The notes beneath the pieces were generated by a model. The model was not told the origin of the DNA and searched no databases. It was given only the letters and a program-made list of their open reading frames with translations. A stretch of DNA of 17,640 nucleotides from Psychrobacter sp. UBA3483 (GTDB taxonomy: Bacteria; Pseudomonadota; Gammaproteobacteria; Pseudomonadales; Moraxellaceae), in assembly GCF_002377905.1 (NCBI RefSeq), contig NZ_DFQS01000018.1, forward strand, positions 25,952 to 43,591. Direction: 5' to 3'. How positions within the stretch are numbered: position 1 is the first letter of the stretch; every line of letters starts with the position of its first letter. A program made the translations under genes and the position numbers. Positions 7,180-14,405 of the stretch are shown here, piece by piece.

Positions 7180-8313
7180 ATGACTGCATTACGTCAAGAT
7201 ATTGATCCAAACGGCTTATTAGAATACTCGGTGGTCTATACTGACCGCGCCTTAAACCACATGTCAAAAGTCTTTCAGCAAGTGATGAATGACTTATCTA
7301 GCAACCTAAAGTCAGTCTATAACGCAGATGCGGTGGCGATTGTACCGGGTTCTGGCACTTATGGGATGGAAGCCGTGGCGCGTCAATTGGCCAATGATGA
7401 AGACTGCCTGATTATCCGTAACGGTTGGTTTAGCTATCGCTGGACGCAAATTTTAGACAAAGGCAACATTGCCAAATCATCAACGGTATTGACTGCCAAT
7501 CGTGAAGAGGGTGATACCCCAAAGCCGTTTTCTCCAGTTGCTATCGATGAAGCGGTTGCTAAAATTAAAGCAGAAAAACCCGCCATGGTTTTTGCTCCAC
7601 ATGTTGAAACCTCATCTGGTATTATTTTATCAGAAGACTATATCAAAGCATTGAGCGATGCCGTCCATAGCATTGGTGGTCTATTAGTCATTGACTGTAT
7701 CGCTTCAGGTTGCGTCTGGCTCGATATGAAAGATTTGGGCATTGACGTGCTTATCAGCGCGCCGCAAAAAGGCTGGAGCAGCACACCGGGTGCAGGTTTG
7801 GTGATGCTCAGCGCCGCGGCTGTGCAAAAAGTAGACAGCACCGAGTCTGATAGCTTTAGCTTAGATTTAAAACAGTGGTTAAACATCATGCGCGCCTATG
7901 AAAATGGCGGTCACGCTTATCATGCAACCATGCCAACCGATAGCTTACGCCAGTTCCGCGATGCTATTAATGAAGCTAAGGAAGTCGGTTTTGATAAACT
8001 TTGCGAGGCGCAGTGGGAGCTTGGTAAGCGTATTCGTAAAGTATTGGCAGACAAAGGCATTGAAAGCGTGGCGGCAGAAGGTTTTGAAGCACCGGGCGTT
8101 GTCGTTGCTTATACCGACCGTGATGATATGCATAAAGGTAGCGCCTTTGCTGAAGCTGGCATGCAAATCGCCGCTGGCGTTCCGCTACAAGTAGGCGAAC
8201 CTGAGAACTTTAAAACTTTCCGCTTAGGTCTATTTGGTCTTGATAAATTGACCGATGTTGACGGTGCGGTACAACGTTTTGAGAAAGCGCTTGATGCAGT
8301 GTTGGCTAAATAG
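7180..8313 (+). CDS. Class-V PLP-dependent aminotransferase (alanine-glyoxylate / serine-pyruvate type)
   Basis: A 377-aa cytosolic fold-type I enzyme of the class-V group. The phosphate-binding turn is PGSGTYGMEA (56-65). Asp172 in VIDCIASG should contact the pyridine nitrogen, and Lys197 in SAPQKGWSSTPG should form the Schiff base with PLP. The length and these motifs match the alanine-glyoxylate / serine-pyruvate aminotransferase group. The exact amino donor and acceptor cannot be read from the sequence, and related enzymes act on other small amino acids. The start is well supported: AGGAG lies six bases before the ATG. The gene stands alone, with its own candidate promoter and a strong terminator at 8360-8400, so neighbours give no clue to its pathway. 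Confidence 0.88.
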   Translation: MTALRQDIDPNGLLEYSVVYTDRALNHMSKVFQQVMNDLSSNLKSVYNADAVAIVPGSGTYGMEAVARQLANDEDCLIIRNGWFSYRWTQILDKGNIAKSSTVLTANREEGDTPKPFSPVAIDEAVAKIKAEKPAMVFAPHVETSSGIILSEDYIKALSDAVHSIGGLLVIDCIASGCVWLDMKDLGIDVLISAPQKGWSSTPGAGLVMLSAAAVQKVDSTESDSFSLDLKQWLNIMRAYENGGHAYHATMPTDSLRQFRDAINEAKEVGFDKLCEAQWELGKRIRKVLADKGIESVAAEGFEAPGVVVAYTDRDDMHKGSAFAEAGMQIAAGVPLQVGEPENFKTFRLGLFGLDKLTDVDGAVQRFEKALDAVLAK

Positions 8314-8359
8314 CTTCTTTATTTTAAAAGAAGGTTTAACCTAACAACGGCGTAACATC

Positions 8360-8400
8360 AATACTGAACCTATTAAAAAAATAGGCTCAGTATTTTTTTA
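8360..8400 (+). terminator. Intrinsic terminator after the aminotransferase
   Basis: AATACTGAACCTATT (8360-8374) pairs with AATAGGCTCAGTATT (8380-8394) with one mismatch around a five-A loop, and a T run reaches 8399. A smaller hairpin CTTCTTT / AAAGAAG (8314-8333) lies right at the stop codon. Confidence 0.85.
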
Positions 8401-8418
8401 CCTTTTTATTATATTTTA

Positions 8419-8439
8419 TTATATAATGTATTTATATAA
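8419..8439. promoter_or_regulatory. Perfect AT palindrome before the YeeE/YedE pair
   Basis: TTATATAA, five bases TGTAT, TTATATAA: 8-bp perfect arms centred 57 bp before the ATG at 8486. A -10-like TATAAT (8422-8427) lies inside the left arm, so a protein bound here would block transcription. AT-rich palindromes are used by ArsR-type sulfur sensors such as BigR at related transporter genes, but this sequence does not match the BigR site I know and no regulator gene is adjacent. Confidence 0.5.
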
Positions 8440-8485
8440 AACGAATATATTTTATTTTTGATAAAAATTGGCTTAGGTAAACATT

Positions 8486-8923
8486 ATGAGTATACAAATA
8501 GACTGGCAGGCATTTACGCCAATCTCCTTGGTAGGCGGGCTGATACTAGGGATGGCGACTGTCATTTTGCTATTGGGTATTGGCCGTATCGCGGGGATTA
8601 GTGGTATTTTCTCAAGCCTCTTAAAACCCAAACGCGTCGAGATGTGGCAGATATTATTTATCGCCGGTCTTGTTATCTCGCCGTTATTATATCGTTTGGT
8701 TAAGCCGTTACCAGTGCTAGAAATCAGCACCTCTATACCGTTATTAATTATGGCAGGTTTGCTGGTCGGTTTTGGCACGCGTTTAGGTTCTGGTTGTACC
8801 AGTGGTCATGGTATCTGCGGTAATGCGCGCTTGTCACCACGCTCGATGGCGGCGACGGTGACCTTTATGTTGTTTGGTATTGTGACGGTTTATCTTGGTC
8901 GCCATGTCTTGGGCTTGATTTAA
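8486..8923 (+). CDS. YeeE/YedE family membrane protein, first half-transporter (PmpA/PmpB-like)
   Basis: A 145-aa inner-membrane protein with about four hydrophobic segments (about 13-33, 55-70, 83-100 and 121-140). The signature GSGCTSGHGICGNARLSPRS (101-120) is typical of the YeeE/YedE sulfur-transport domain, with Cys104 and Cys111 as the conserved thiols. In YeeE proteins of known structure such cysteines pass thiosulfate through the membrane; use of thiosulfate or another sulfur species here is inference. It is one half of the full-length YeeE fold and is followed 65 bp later by the other half, as in PmpA/PmpB pairs. AGG eight bases before the ATG supports the start. No TusA, rhodanese, persulfide dioxygenase or BigR gene is adjacent. 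Confidence 0.88.
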   Translation: MSIQIDWQAFTPISLVGGLILGMATVILLLGIGRIAGISGIFSSLLKPKRVEMWQILFIAGLVISPLLYRLVKPLPVLEISTSIPLLIMAGLLVGFGTRLGSGCTSGHGICGNARLSPRSMAATVTFMLFGIVTVYLGRHVLGLI

Positions 8924-8988
8924 AAGTCATATAGACAGCACATCATTTATAAGCGCTTGAGTAAATAGTTTGAGTATGGGGCACAATA

Positions 8989-9408
8989 ATGTTAAAAAAT
9001 ATGATTGGATTACTGGCAGGGCTATTATTTGGCTTTGGACTGCTGATATCAGGGATGACTGACCCTGCTAAAGTACAAGGGTTTTTAGACGTCTTTGGTG
9101 CATGGGATATCTCCCTCGCACTGGTAATGGGCGGCGGACTGGCGGTGGCTATAGTCGGTGTGCAATTGGCTAAGCGGCAAAAGAATAGTTGGATTGGCAC
9201 CTTGATTGAGATGCCAACCAAAACCACCATCAATAAAAAACTGCTCATCGGGGCAATGCTATTCGGTATCGGTTGGGGCTTGGTTGGCATTTGCCCAGGA
9301 CCGGGTATCGTGCTGCTTGGGACAGGACAATGGCAAGCGTATGTTTTTATCCCAGCGATGATAATCGGTATGCTGGTGTATCAATGGCTTAAGCCAAAGC
9401 TTGATTAG
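8989..9408 (+). CDS. YeeE/YedE family membrane protein, second half-transporter (PmpA/PmpB-like)
   Basis: A 139-aa membrane protein complementary to its upstream neighbour. It starts with a hydrophobic glycine-rich segment (5-21), then the signature SGMTDPAKVQGFLDVFG (21-37), a second segment (42-60), a basic loop (62-84), and GIGWGLVGICPGPGIV (93-108) with the conserved Cys102. A last hydrophobic segment runs 113-133. Both family signatures are typical of the half that complements the GCTSGHG half in two-gene PmpA/PmpB systems, so the two products probably assemble into one channel. A purine-rich GGGG lies about 11 bases before the ATG. Transcription is probably shared with the upstream gene and ends at or before the bidirectional terminator at 9590-9628. 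Confidence 0.88.
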   Translation: MLKNMIGLLAGLLFGFGLLISGMTDPAKVQGFLDVFGAWDISLALVMGGGLAVAIVGVQLAKRQKNSWIGTLIEMPTKTTINKKLLIGAMLFGIGWGLVGICPGPGIVLLGTGQWQAYVFIPAMIIGMLVYQWLKPKLD

Positions 9409-9416
9409 TCGTTTGG

Positions 9417-9561
9417 TATAGTCAGTCCTAAATAAAATCAGTACCAGTGTTATAACGCGCTACTGGTATTCATTTTCCTTGCTTGCTGTGCCTACGCAGA
9501 CAGAGGCTGCGCAAAATGAATACCAGTGGCTCTGTGTTCATGTTATAGCGGACTGCCTATA
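9417..9561. repeat. Nested-palindrome intergenic element (MITE-like), copy 1
   Basis: A 145-bp element without coding capacity. The ends are imperfect inverted repeats: TATAGTCAGTCC (9417-9428) against GGACTGCCTATA (9550-9561), 11 of 12 paired. Inside is a perfect 15-bp inverted pair, ACTGGTATTCATTTT (9462-9476) and AAAATGAATACCAGT (9513-9527). A competing short hairpin ACCAGT / ACTGGT (9443-9448 with 9462-9467) is also possible. The left end recurs at the very end of this window (17619-17640). The tips read TATA, compatible with a duplicated TA target, but that is not proven. Confidence 0.75.
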
Positions 9562-9589
9562 ATAATAAGCTTTACGTTTTTAATTCAAG

Positions 9590-9628
9590 AAAAAAGGGTC
9601 AGCCTAATGATTAGACTGACCCTTTTTT
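9590..9628. terminator. Bidirectional terminator between convergent genes
   Basis: AAAAAAGGGTCAG (9590-9602) pairs with CTGACCCTTTTTT (9616-9628). The inner CTAAT / ATTAG pair continues the stem after one mismatched pair around a single central base. With A and T runs on both sides it can end the plus-strand YeeE/YedE transcript and the minus-strand synthetase transcript, which stops at 9666. Confidence 0.9.
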
Positions 9629-9665
9629 ATGCAAATTGCTCAAAGTGCAAGTTTTTCAAAAGCTA

Positions 9666-11327
9666 TTATTTAGCGCTAGCCGTGACTTTTGGCGTTTCGT
9701 GCGCCAATGATTTAGCGGCTTGGCGTAGCTCAAACTTTTGTACTTTACCGGTACTGGTTTTCGGGATTTCAGCAAAGATAATATATTTAGGCACTTTAAA
9801 GCCAGCCAAATACTGCTTGCAGTGCTCCATGACGGTATCGCGCTGTAAGGTGCTGCCTTCATGAATTTCGATAAAGGCGACGGGTACTTCGCCCCATTTA
9901 TCATGCGGCGCGGCGACGACGGCACAGCTTTGGATTTCTGGCATTTTATATAAGACGTTTTCGACCTCGATACTAGAGATATTTTCGCCACCTGAGATGA
10001 TGTCTTTGAGCCTGTCCATGATTTTGATATAGCCGTCAGGGTATTTGACGCCCAAATCACCGGTACGGAACCAGCCATCAGCAAAGGCTTCTTCGGTCGC
10101 TTTACGGCTTTTTAGGTAGCCTTTCATCACCATGTTACCGCGCAGTGCCAGCTCGCCCATCTCTTCTCCATCGGCGGCAACGGGATCAGTAGTCCCTTGT
10201 TTAAAGACTTCAAAGCCTGTCATCAAATGCGAGGTCACCCCTTGACGTGATTTCTTTTGCGCACGAGCTGCGACATCAAGCGCATTCCATTCTTCTTGCT
10301 CAGCGCAGACAGTAACCGGCCCATACACTTCAGTCAGACCATAAACGTGCGAGATATGAAAACCCATGGCTTCCATAGCCGCGAGCATGGTTTCAGATGG
10401 CGGCGCCCCAGCGACCCAGCCGTTCACTTCATGATTAATGGCTTCTTTATATTCAGCTTTGCCGCCCGCAATCATATTGTGCACCACCGGCGCTGAGCAA
10501 TAATGGCTGACTTTATATTTGGCAATCAGCTGCAAAATCAAATCAGCGTCAATTTTACGCAAGCAGACGTTGACGCCCGCACGCTCAGCGATGGTCCATG
10601 GAAAACACCAACCATTACAATGAAATAATGGCAGCGTCCACAGATACATCGGATGCTTGGGCATATCCCAATCTAAAATGTTGGATACGGCATTGAGCGT
10701 GGCACCGCGATGATGATAAACCACGCCTTTGGGTTTGCCCGTGGTGCCAGAGGTATAGTTGAGGGCGATTGCATCCCATTCATCTGTTGGCTTTTCCCAA
10801 TTATCCAAATTGTCTGAGCTGGCGATTAACTCTTCATAACTCATACTGCCAAAACGCTCGATATCAAGCGCTTTATCGGTCGCATGAATCACGATGAGGT
10901 TGGGAAAAGCTTCATCGATAATCTCAGCATGCTCAGCAAACTCGCTGTCTAAAATCAATACTTTGGCCTCTGAGTGTTGCAGACAAAAGGTTAGGGCGTT
11001 GATATCCAGTCGGGTATTAAGGGTGCAAAGTACGCCGCCTGACATTGGTACTCCAAAGGCGCATTCGACCATCGCTGGCGTGTTCGGCATCATCACCGCC
11101 ACCGTGTCGTTTTTATCGATACCCAATTTACGCAGACCATCCGCCAATTGACGACAGCGATCATAAGTCTGTTGCCATGTCTGCGTAAGCTCATTGTGTT
11201 CTAAATCGTCGTAGATAATCGCAGTCTTGTCAGGATAAACCTGCGCGCTGCGAATGATAAAATCGATGGGGGTCAGCGGTTGATGGTTGGCAGCATTTTT
11301 GCCAAGACCGGTGTGAAAGTCTGTCAT
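9666..11327 (-). CDS. AMP-forming acyl-CoA synthetase (short/medium-chain fatty acid type)
   Basis: Activates a carboxylic acid to its acyl-CoA via an acyl-AMP, using ATP and CoA; cytosolic or peripheral to the membrane. The 553-aa ANL-superfamily protein has the phosphate loop YTSGTTGKPKG (191-201), followed by VYHHRG and LPLFHCNGWCFPW (232-244), typical of the subgroup with medium-chain acyl-CoA synthetases and DmdB. The adenylate motif VYGLTEVYGP lies at 328-337, GWFRTGDLG at 418-426 and the hinge DRLKDIISGGENIS at 438-451. The C-terminal catalytic Lys528 is in PKTSTGKVQK. The acid it prefers cannot be told from sequence. An AAAGGA Shine-Dalgarno about eight bases before the ATG supports the start. 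It is divergent from the FadH gene, pointing to fatty-acid degradation. Confidence 0.92.
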   Translation of the reverse strand: MTDFHTGLGKNAANHQPLTPIDFIIRSAQVYPDKTAIIYDDLEHNELTQTWQQTYDRCRQLADGLRKLGIDKNDTVAVMMPNTPAMVECAFGVPMSGGVLCTLNTRLDINALTFCLQHSEAKVLILDSEFAEHAEIIDEAFPNLIVIHATDKALDIERFGSMSYEELIASSDNLDNWEKPTDEWDAIALNYTSGTTGKPKGVVYHHRGATLNAVSNILDWDMPKHPMYLWTLPLFHCNGWCFPWTIAERAGVNVCLRKIDADLILQLIAKYKVSHYCSAPVVHNMIAGGKAEYKEAINHEVNGWVAGAPPSETMLAAMEAMGFHISHVYGLTEVYGPVTVCAEQEEWNALDVAARAQKKSRQGVTSHLMTGFEVFKQGTTDPVAADGEEMGELALRGNMVMKGYLKSRKATEEAFADGWFRTGDLGVKYPDGYIKIMDRLKDIISGGENISSIEVENVLYKMPEIQSCAVVAAPHDKWGEVPVAFIEIHEGSTLQRDTVMEHCKQYLAGFKVPKYIIFAEIPKTSTGKVQKFELRQAAKSLAHETPKVTASAK

Positions 11328-11391
11328 GTGGATAGTCCTTTATCGTAATCGTATTGCGGGTATTCGATGATGCCGATTAAGCGAAGCGGCT

Positions 11392-11419
11392 ATTATAGAA
11401 GCCGTTGTCATAAAAACAA
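11392..11419 (-). promoter_or_regulatory. Candidate promoter of the acyl-CoA synthetase
   Basis: On the minus strand a perfect -10 TATAAT (11392-11397) lies 16 bp from TTGTTT (11414-11419), giving a leader of about 58 bases. The -35 and spacer lie inside the 15-bp tandem repeat array. Confidence 0.55.
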
Positions 11420-11451
11420 TGGTCATAAAAACGGTTGTTATAAAACGCGTT
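11392..11451. repeat. Four-unit 15-bp tandem repeat in the divergent promoter region
   Basis: Units at exact 15-bp spacing: ATTATAGAAGCCGTT (11392), GTCATAAAAACAATG (11407), GTCATAAAAACGGTT (11422) and GTTATAAAACGCGTT (11437). The two central units share GTCATAAAAAC and the outer ones are degenerate. The array covers the predicted synthetase promoter and lies upstream of the fadH promoter, so it could be a regulator-binding array. Confidence 0.65.
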
Positions 11452-11501
11452 AAATATTGACAACGCTCACGCTATTATAGCCAATTGTCCCAAAAATTTG
11501 G

Positions 11502-11533
11502 TGGGTTTTATGAGGTCTGCTCAATAAAACCCA
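11502..11533. promoter_or_regulatory. 10-bp inverted repeat between divergent promoters
   Basis: TGGGTTTTAT (11502-11511) and ATAAAACCCA (11524-11533) are perfect inverted copies 12 bp apart. GAG (11512-11514) and CTC (11520-11522) can extend the stem past a one-base bulge, leaving a five-base loop. No T run follows, so an operator or leader structure is more likely than a terminator. Nothing else distinct is seen in this 384-bp region apart from the tandem repeat and the two promoters. Confidence 0.5.
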
Positions 11534-11551
11534 TAAAGCCGAGTTAAACAT

Positions 11552-11581
11552 TTGACTGTCTAGGATTGGGGTTAATATATT
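11552..11581 (+). promoter_or_regulatory. Candidate promoter of the dienoyl-CoA reductase gene
   Basis: TTGACT (11552-11557), 18 bp, TATATT (11576-11581). This gives a leader of about 125 bases. A perfect -35 TTGACA at 11457-11462 exists, but no -10 follows at a workable distance. Confidence 0.45.
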
Positions 11582-11711
11582 GCTCACTCATCAGTCGCTT
11601 GTCCGCATAGCTGATGATAATAGCGGTGTGTTACGATAGCAGCAACGCTAAACCCCGTGACTTTTCTGTTTTCAAAACGTAGTTTGATAATTCATTCATA
11701 AGGAAAATGAT

Positions 11712-13847
11712 ATGATCGCCAGCCGCACTGCCAATACCATTGAGACCGCCAGCACCAACGAGCACTACCCGCATTTATTTGAGCCGCTCGACTTGGGCTT
11801 TACCACACTTAAAAACCGTATGGTAATGGGCTCGATGCATACAGGGCTTGAAGACCGTTTTTATAATTACGGTAAACTGGCGGCCTATTTTGCCGAACGT
11901 GCGAAAGGCGGCGTGGCGATGATGATTACCGGTGGTATTTCACCCAATCGCGAAGGCTGGTTGCTCCCTGCTGGCGGTACGATGAACACCCGCGCTGACG
12001 TCATTAATCATCAACGTGTCACCCGTGCGGCGCATAAATATGACAGCAAAATCATCATGCAAATCTTGCACAGTGGTCGCTATGGCTATCATCCTTTTGC
12101 CGTATCAGCGAGCCCGATTAAATCGCCAATCTCGCCGTTTAAACCGCGTAAGATGAGCATCAAAAATATCGAGCAAACCGTTAAAGACTATGCGCGCTGT
12201 GCCAAACTTGCCAAACAAGCAGGTTATGACGGTGTCGAAATCATGGGCTCTGAAGGCTATTTGCTCAATCAGTTTTTATCGCGTCATGTCAATAAACGTA
12301 CTGACGAATACGGCGGTGATATTCAAAATCGCATGAAGTTTGCGGTCGATGTGGTAAAAGCGGTTCGCGAAGCGACGGGTGAAGATTTTATTATCCTATT
12401 CCGCTTGTCAGTGATTGATTTGGTCAAAGACGGTAATGTCATGGATGAAGTCATTACCGTTGCTAAAGCGCTAGAAGAAGCTGGCGTGACCATCATGAAT
12501 ACCGGTATCGGCTGGCATGAAGCGCGTGTTCCAACCATTGTCACTAGCGTACCGCGTGCGGCTTTTGTAGATTTCACTGCTGAGATTAAAAAACATATCA
12601 GCATCCCAATGATGGCAGCCAACCGTATCAATATGCCTGAAACCGCTGAAGATATCGTCGCCAGTGGGCAAGCCGACATGATTCAAATGGCGCGTCCGTT
12701 TTTAGCGGATCCGCATTGGGTCAACAAAGCTAAAGAAGGCCAAGCCGATCGTATCAATACCTGTATCGCCTGTAACCAAGCCTGTCTTGACCATACTTTT
12801 GAAAACAAACGCTCAACGTGTTTGGTCAATCCGCAAGCTTGTTATGAGACAGAATTGGTTTATAAGAAAACTAAGAAACCTAAAAAAGTGGCGGTCATCG
12901 GTGGCGGTGTCGCTGGCATGTCAGCCGCTCATGTTGCAGCTTTGCGTGGGCATGACGTCACCCTATTTGAAGCAAAAGATATCTTGGGCGGGCAGTTTAA
13001 TTATGCCAAGGTTATCCCAGGTAAAGAAGAGTTCTTTGAAACCATTCGCTACTATATCAATGAGCTTGAGCACCTAGGCGTTGAGATTAAACTCAATACC
13101 AAAGTTGATAAAGATATGCTCGAGAAGGCTAAATTCCATCATGTTATTGTCGCAACTGGCGTGGTGCCAAGAAGTCTAAAAGGCAAGCTAGAAGGTGCAG
13201 ATTTACCACAAGTCATCAGTTATGCTGAATTGCTCTCTGGTGAGAAATCCGTTGGCGAAACCGTCGCGGTCATTGGCGCTGGTGGTATCGGCTTTGACGT
13301 CAGTGAGTATCTAACTGCTAATCATGGGCAGCCATTAGATGAGCTTGGTCCTGAATTGCTAAAAGACCCAAGCTATCGTCCAAAACCGCAGTCAATTGAA
13401 GATTGGCGTGAAGAATGGGGCGTGACGTCTGATACTGATTATCAGACAGATGGCGGCTTGATTAAACCTGAAGGCATTAAACCTGTGCGCCAAGTGTATC
13501 TGATGCAGCGTACCAAAGGTCGCTTGGGCAGTGGGCTAAATAAAACCTCGGGCTGGGTACATCGCGCACACGTTAAATCACACGGCGTCATCCAAGTATC
13601 AGGTGCGCAGTACGATAAAATCACCAATGAAGGCATTTGGATTACCAATAACCAAGGTCAAAGCCAGTTGCTACGTGTCGATAGCGTCGTGGTCTGTGCT
13701 GGTCAAGAGTCAGTGGTTGAACTGATGCCAAACGTTGGCGATGCGCCAGACGCACAATACCATCTCATCGGTGGTGCAAAGCTCGCTGCGGAGCTGGATG
13801 CAAAACGCGCTATTCGCGATGGGGCTGAGGTTGCGGCGAGTATTTAA
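11712..13847 (+). CDS. fadH: NADPH-dependent 2,4-dienoyl-CoA reductase
   Basis: Reduces 2,4-dienoyl-CoA made during beta-oxidation of unsaturated fatty acids to 3-enoyl-CoA, using NADPH, FAD, FMN and a 4Fe-4S cluster. The N-terminal Old Yellow Enzyme barrel (about 20-345) carries GSEGYLLNQFLSRHVNKRTD (179-198), with the likely proton donor Tyr183, and GWHEARVPTI with His269. The cluster ligands are Cys351, Cys354, Cys358 and Cys370 in the pattern CIACNQACLD then STCLVNPQA, almost as in E. coli FadH. The FAD loop is VAVIGGGVAGMSAA (393-406), and a second dinucleotide loop VAVIGAGGIGFDVSEYL follows near 516. It is 711 aa against 672 in E. coli; about 18 extra residues are N-terminal and others lie near 540-565. 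AAGGA seven bases before the ATG supports the start. It is divergent from the acyl-CoA synthetase. Confidence 0.93.
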   Translation: MIASRTANTIETASTNEHYPHLFEPLDLGFTTLKNRMVMGSMHTGLEDRFYNYGKLAAYFAERAKGGVAMMITGGISPNREGWLLPAGGTMNTRADVINHQRVTRAAHKYDSKIIMQILHSGRYGYHPFAVSASPIKSPISPFKPRKMSIKNIEQTVKDYARCAKLAKQAGYDGVEIMGSEGYLLNQFLSRHVNKRTDEYGGDIQNRMKFAVDVVKAVREATGEDFIILFRLSVIDLVKDGNVMDEVITVAKALEEAGVTIMNTGIGWHEARVPTIVTSVPRAAFVDFTAEIKKHISIPMMAANRINMPETAEDIVASGQADMIQMARPFLADPHWVNKAKEGQADRINTCIACNQACLDHTFENKRSTCLVNPQACYETELVYKKTKKPKKVAVIGGGVAGMSAAHVAALRGHDVTLFEAKDILGGQFNYAKVIPGKEEFFETIRYYINELEHLGVEIKLNTKVDKDMLEKAKFHHVIVATGVVPRSLKGKLEGADLPQVISYAELLSGEKSVGETVAVIGAGGIGFDVSEYLTANHGQPLDELGPELLKDPSYRPKPQSIEDWREEWGVTSDTDYQTDGGLIKPEGIKPVRQVYLMQRTKGRLGSGLNKTSGWVHRAHVKSHGVIQVSGAQYDKITNEGIWITNNQGQSQLLRVDSVVVCAGQESVVELMPNVGDAPDAQYHLIGGAKLAAELDAKRAIRDGAEVAASI

Positions 13848-13880
13848 AATTCTAATTTGAATTAAAATTTTAAATTGAAA

Positions 13881-13910
13881 AGACGGTAGGGGAGGGATCT
13901 CCTGTCGTCT
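13881..13910 (+). terminator. 13-bp RNA hairpin after fadH (terminator-like, weak U tract)
   Basis: AGACGGTAGGGGA pairs fully with TCTCCTGTCGTCT if three G-U pairs are allowed, closing a GGGA (GNRA-type) tetraloop. G-U pairs on this strand would be A-C clashes on the other, so the structure belongs to the plus-strand RNA. The bases after it (ACTTGTATC) are not a real U tract, so termination is uncertain. Confidence 0.5.
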
Positions 13911-13916
13911 ACTTGT

Positions 13917-13931
13917 ATCAGCCTTGCTGAT
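13917..13931 (+). other. Small perfect hairpin downstream of the first
   Basis: ATCAGC and GCTGAT pair perfectly around CTT, six bases after the 13881-13910 hairpin. Both lie in the 181-bp gap before the cysteine-rich gene and could form part of its leader. Confidence 0.4.
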
Positions 13932-14028
13932 GGCTTGCGGACTAAATTTCTCAGTCTTTGAATTAATGCTTGGGCTGCATTTCACACCATCCTACTTAAG
14001 CAAGAAAATGAACAACAAGGGAGTTGTA

Positions 14029-14313
14029 ATGGATAAAGACTCGTTAGAAATAAACTGTAAAGTGCATGGTCAGAGTGATTCCTCAGTGGTATGTGGTCAT
14101 TTAGTCAATAATACAGGTGTCGCATTAGGTTTCATTGAAAACAGTTCTATACCGAGTGATTTTCAAAGCTGGTGCTATGCATGTGAGTTTGTATTTTCTC
14201 AAGAGCAAGATATAACAGATGATTTTAAAGCATTTAATCAAATGACAATGGTTTGTGAGCAATGTTATAAGAGTATAAAGCAACATCATGATATTGATAT
14301 TCCTCGAAGCTAA
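14029..14313 (+). CDS. Small cysteine-rich protein, putative zinc-binding (94 aa)
   Basis: Unnamed family; I recognise a pattern seen in many bacterial hypothetical proteins but no known role. Visible are Cys10-x2-His13, then Cys22-x-His24 (VVCGHLV), Trp48-Cys49-x2-Cys52 (WCYACE) and Cys76-x2-Cys79 (VCEQCY). These eight residues could build two zinc sites or one treble-clef-like site. There is no signal peptide, so it should be cytosolic. The start at 14029 is chosen because AAGGGAG lies five bases before it; the frame is open upstream to 13924, but an ATG at 14008 and an earlier one lack a comparable Shine-Dalgarno. It is AT-rich compared with fadH and convergent with the protease gene. No clear promoter is seen. 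Confidence 0.7.
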   Translation: MDKDSLEINCKVHGQSDSSVVCGHLVNNTGVALGFIENSSIPSDFQSWCYACEFVFSQEQDITDDFKAFNQMTMVCEQCYKSIKQHHDIDIPRS

Positions 14314-14405
14314 ATTGGCGAGCCTATACTCAGATGTTAACTTAGCTATATTTATAAAATATGGAAGCACGTACAGCCATAAAATTATCTCAATTTAGCG
14401 ATATT

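Noticed and set aside
8419..8439. BigR operator before the YeeE/YedE pair
   Set aside because: The palindrome is AT-rich as in BigR sites, but its arms do not match the TTAGATTTCTAA-type core I know, and no bigR gene is adjacent; kept only as an unassigned palindrome.
13924..14028. N-terminal extension of the cysteine-rich protein by 35 residues
   Set aside because: The extension overlaps the second hairpin, lacks a ribosome binding site and shows no motif, while the start at 14029 has AAGGGAG five bases ahead.
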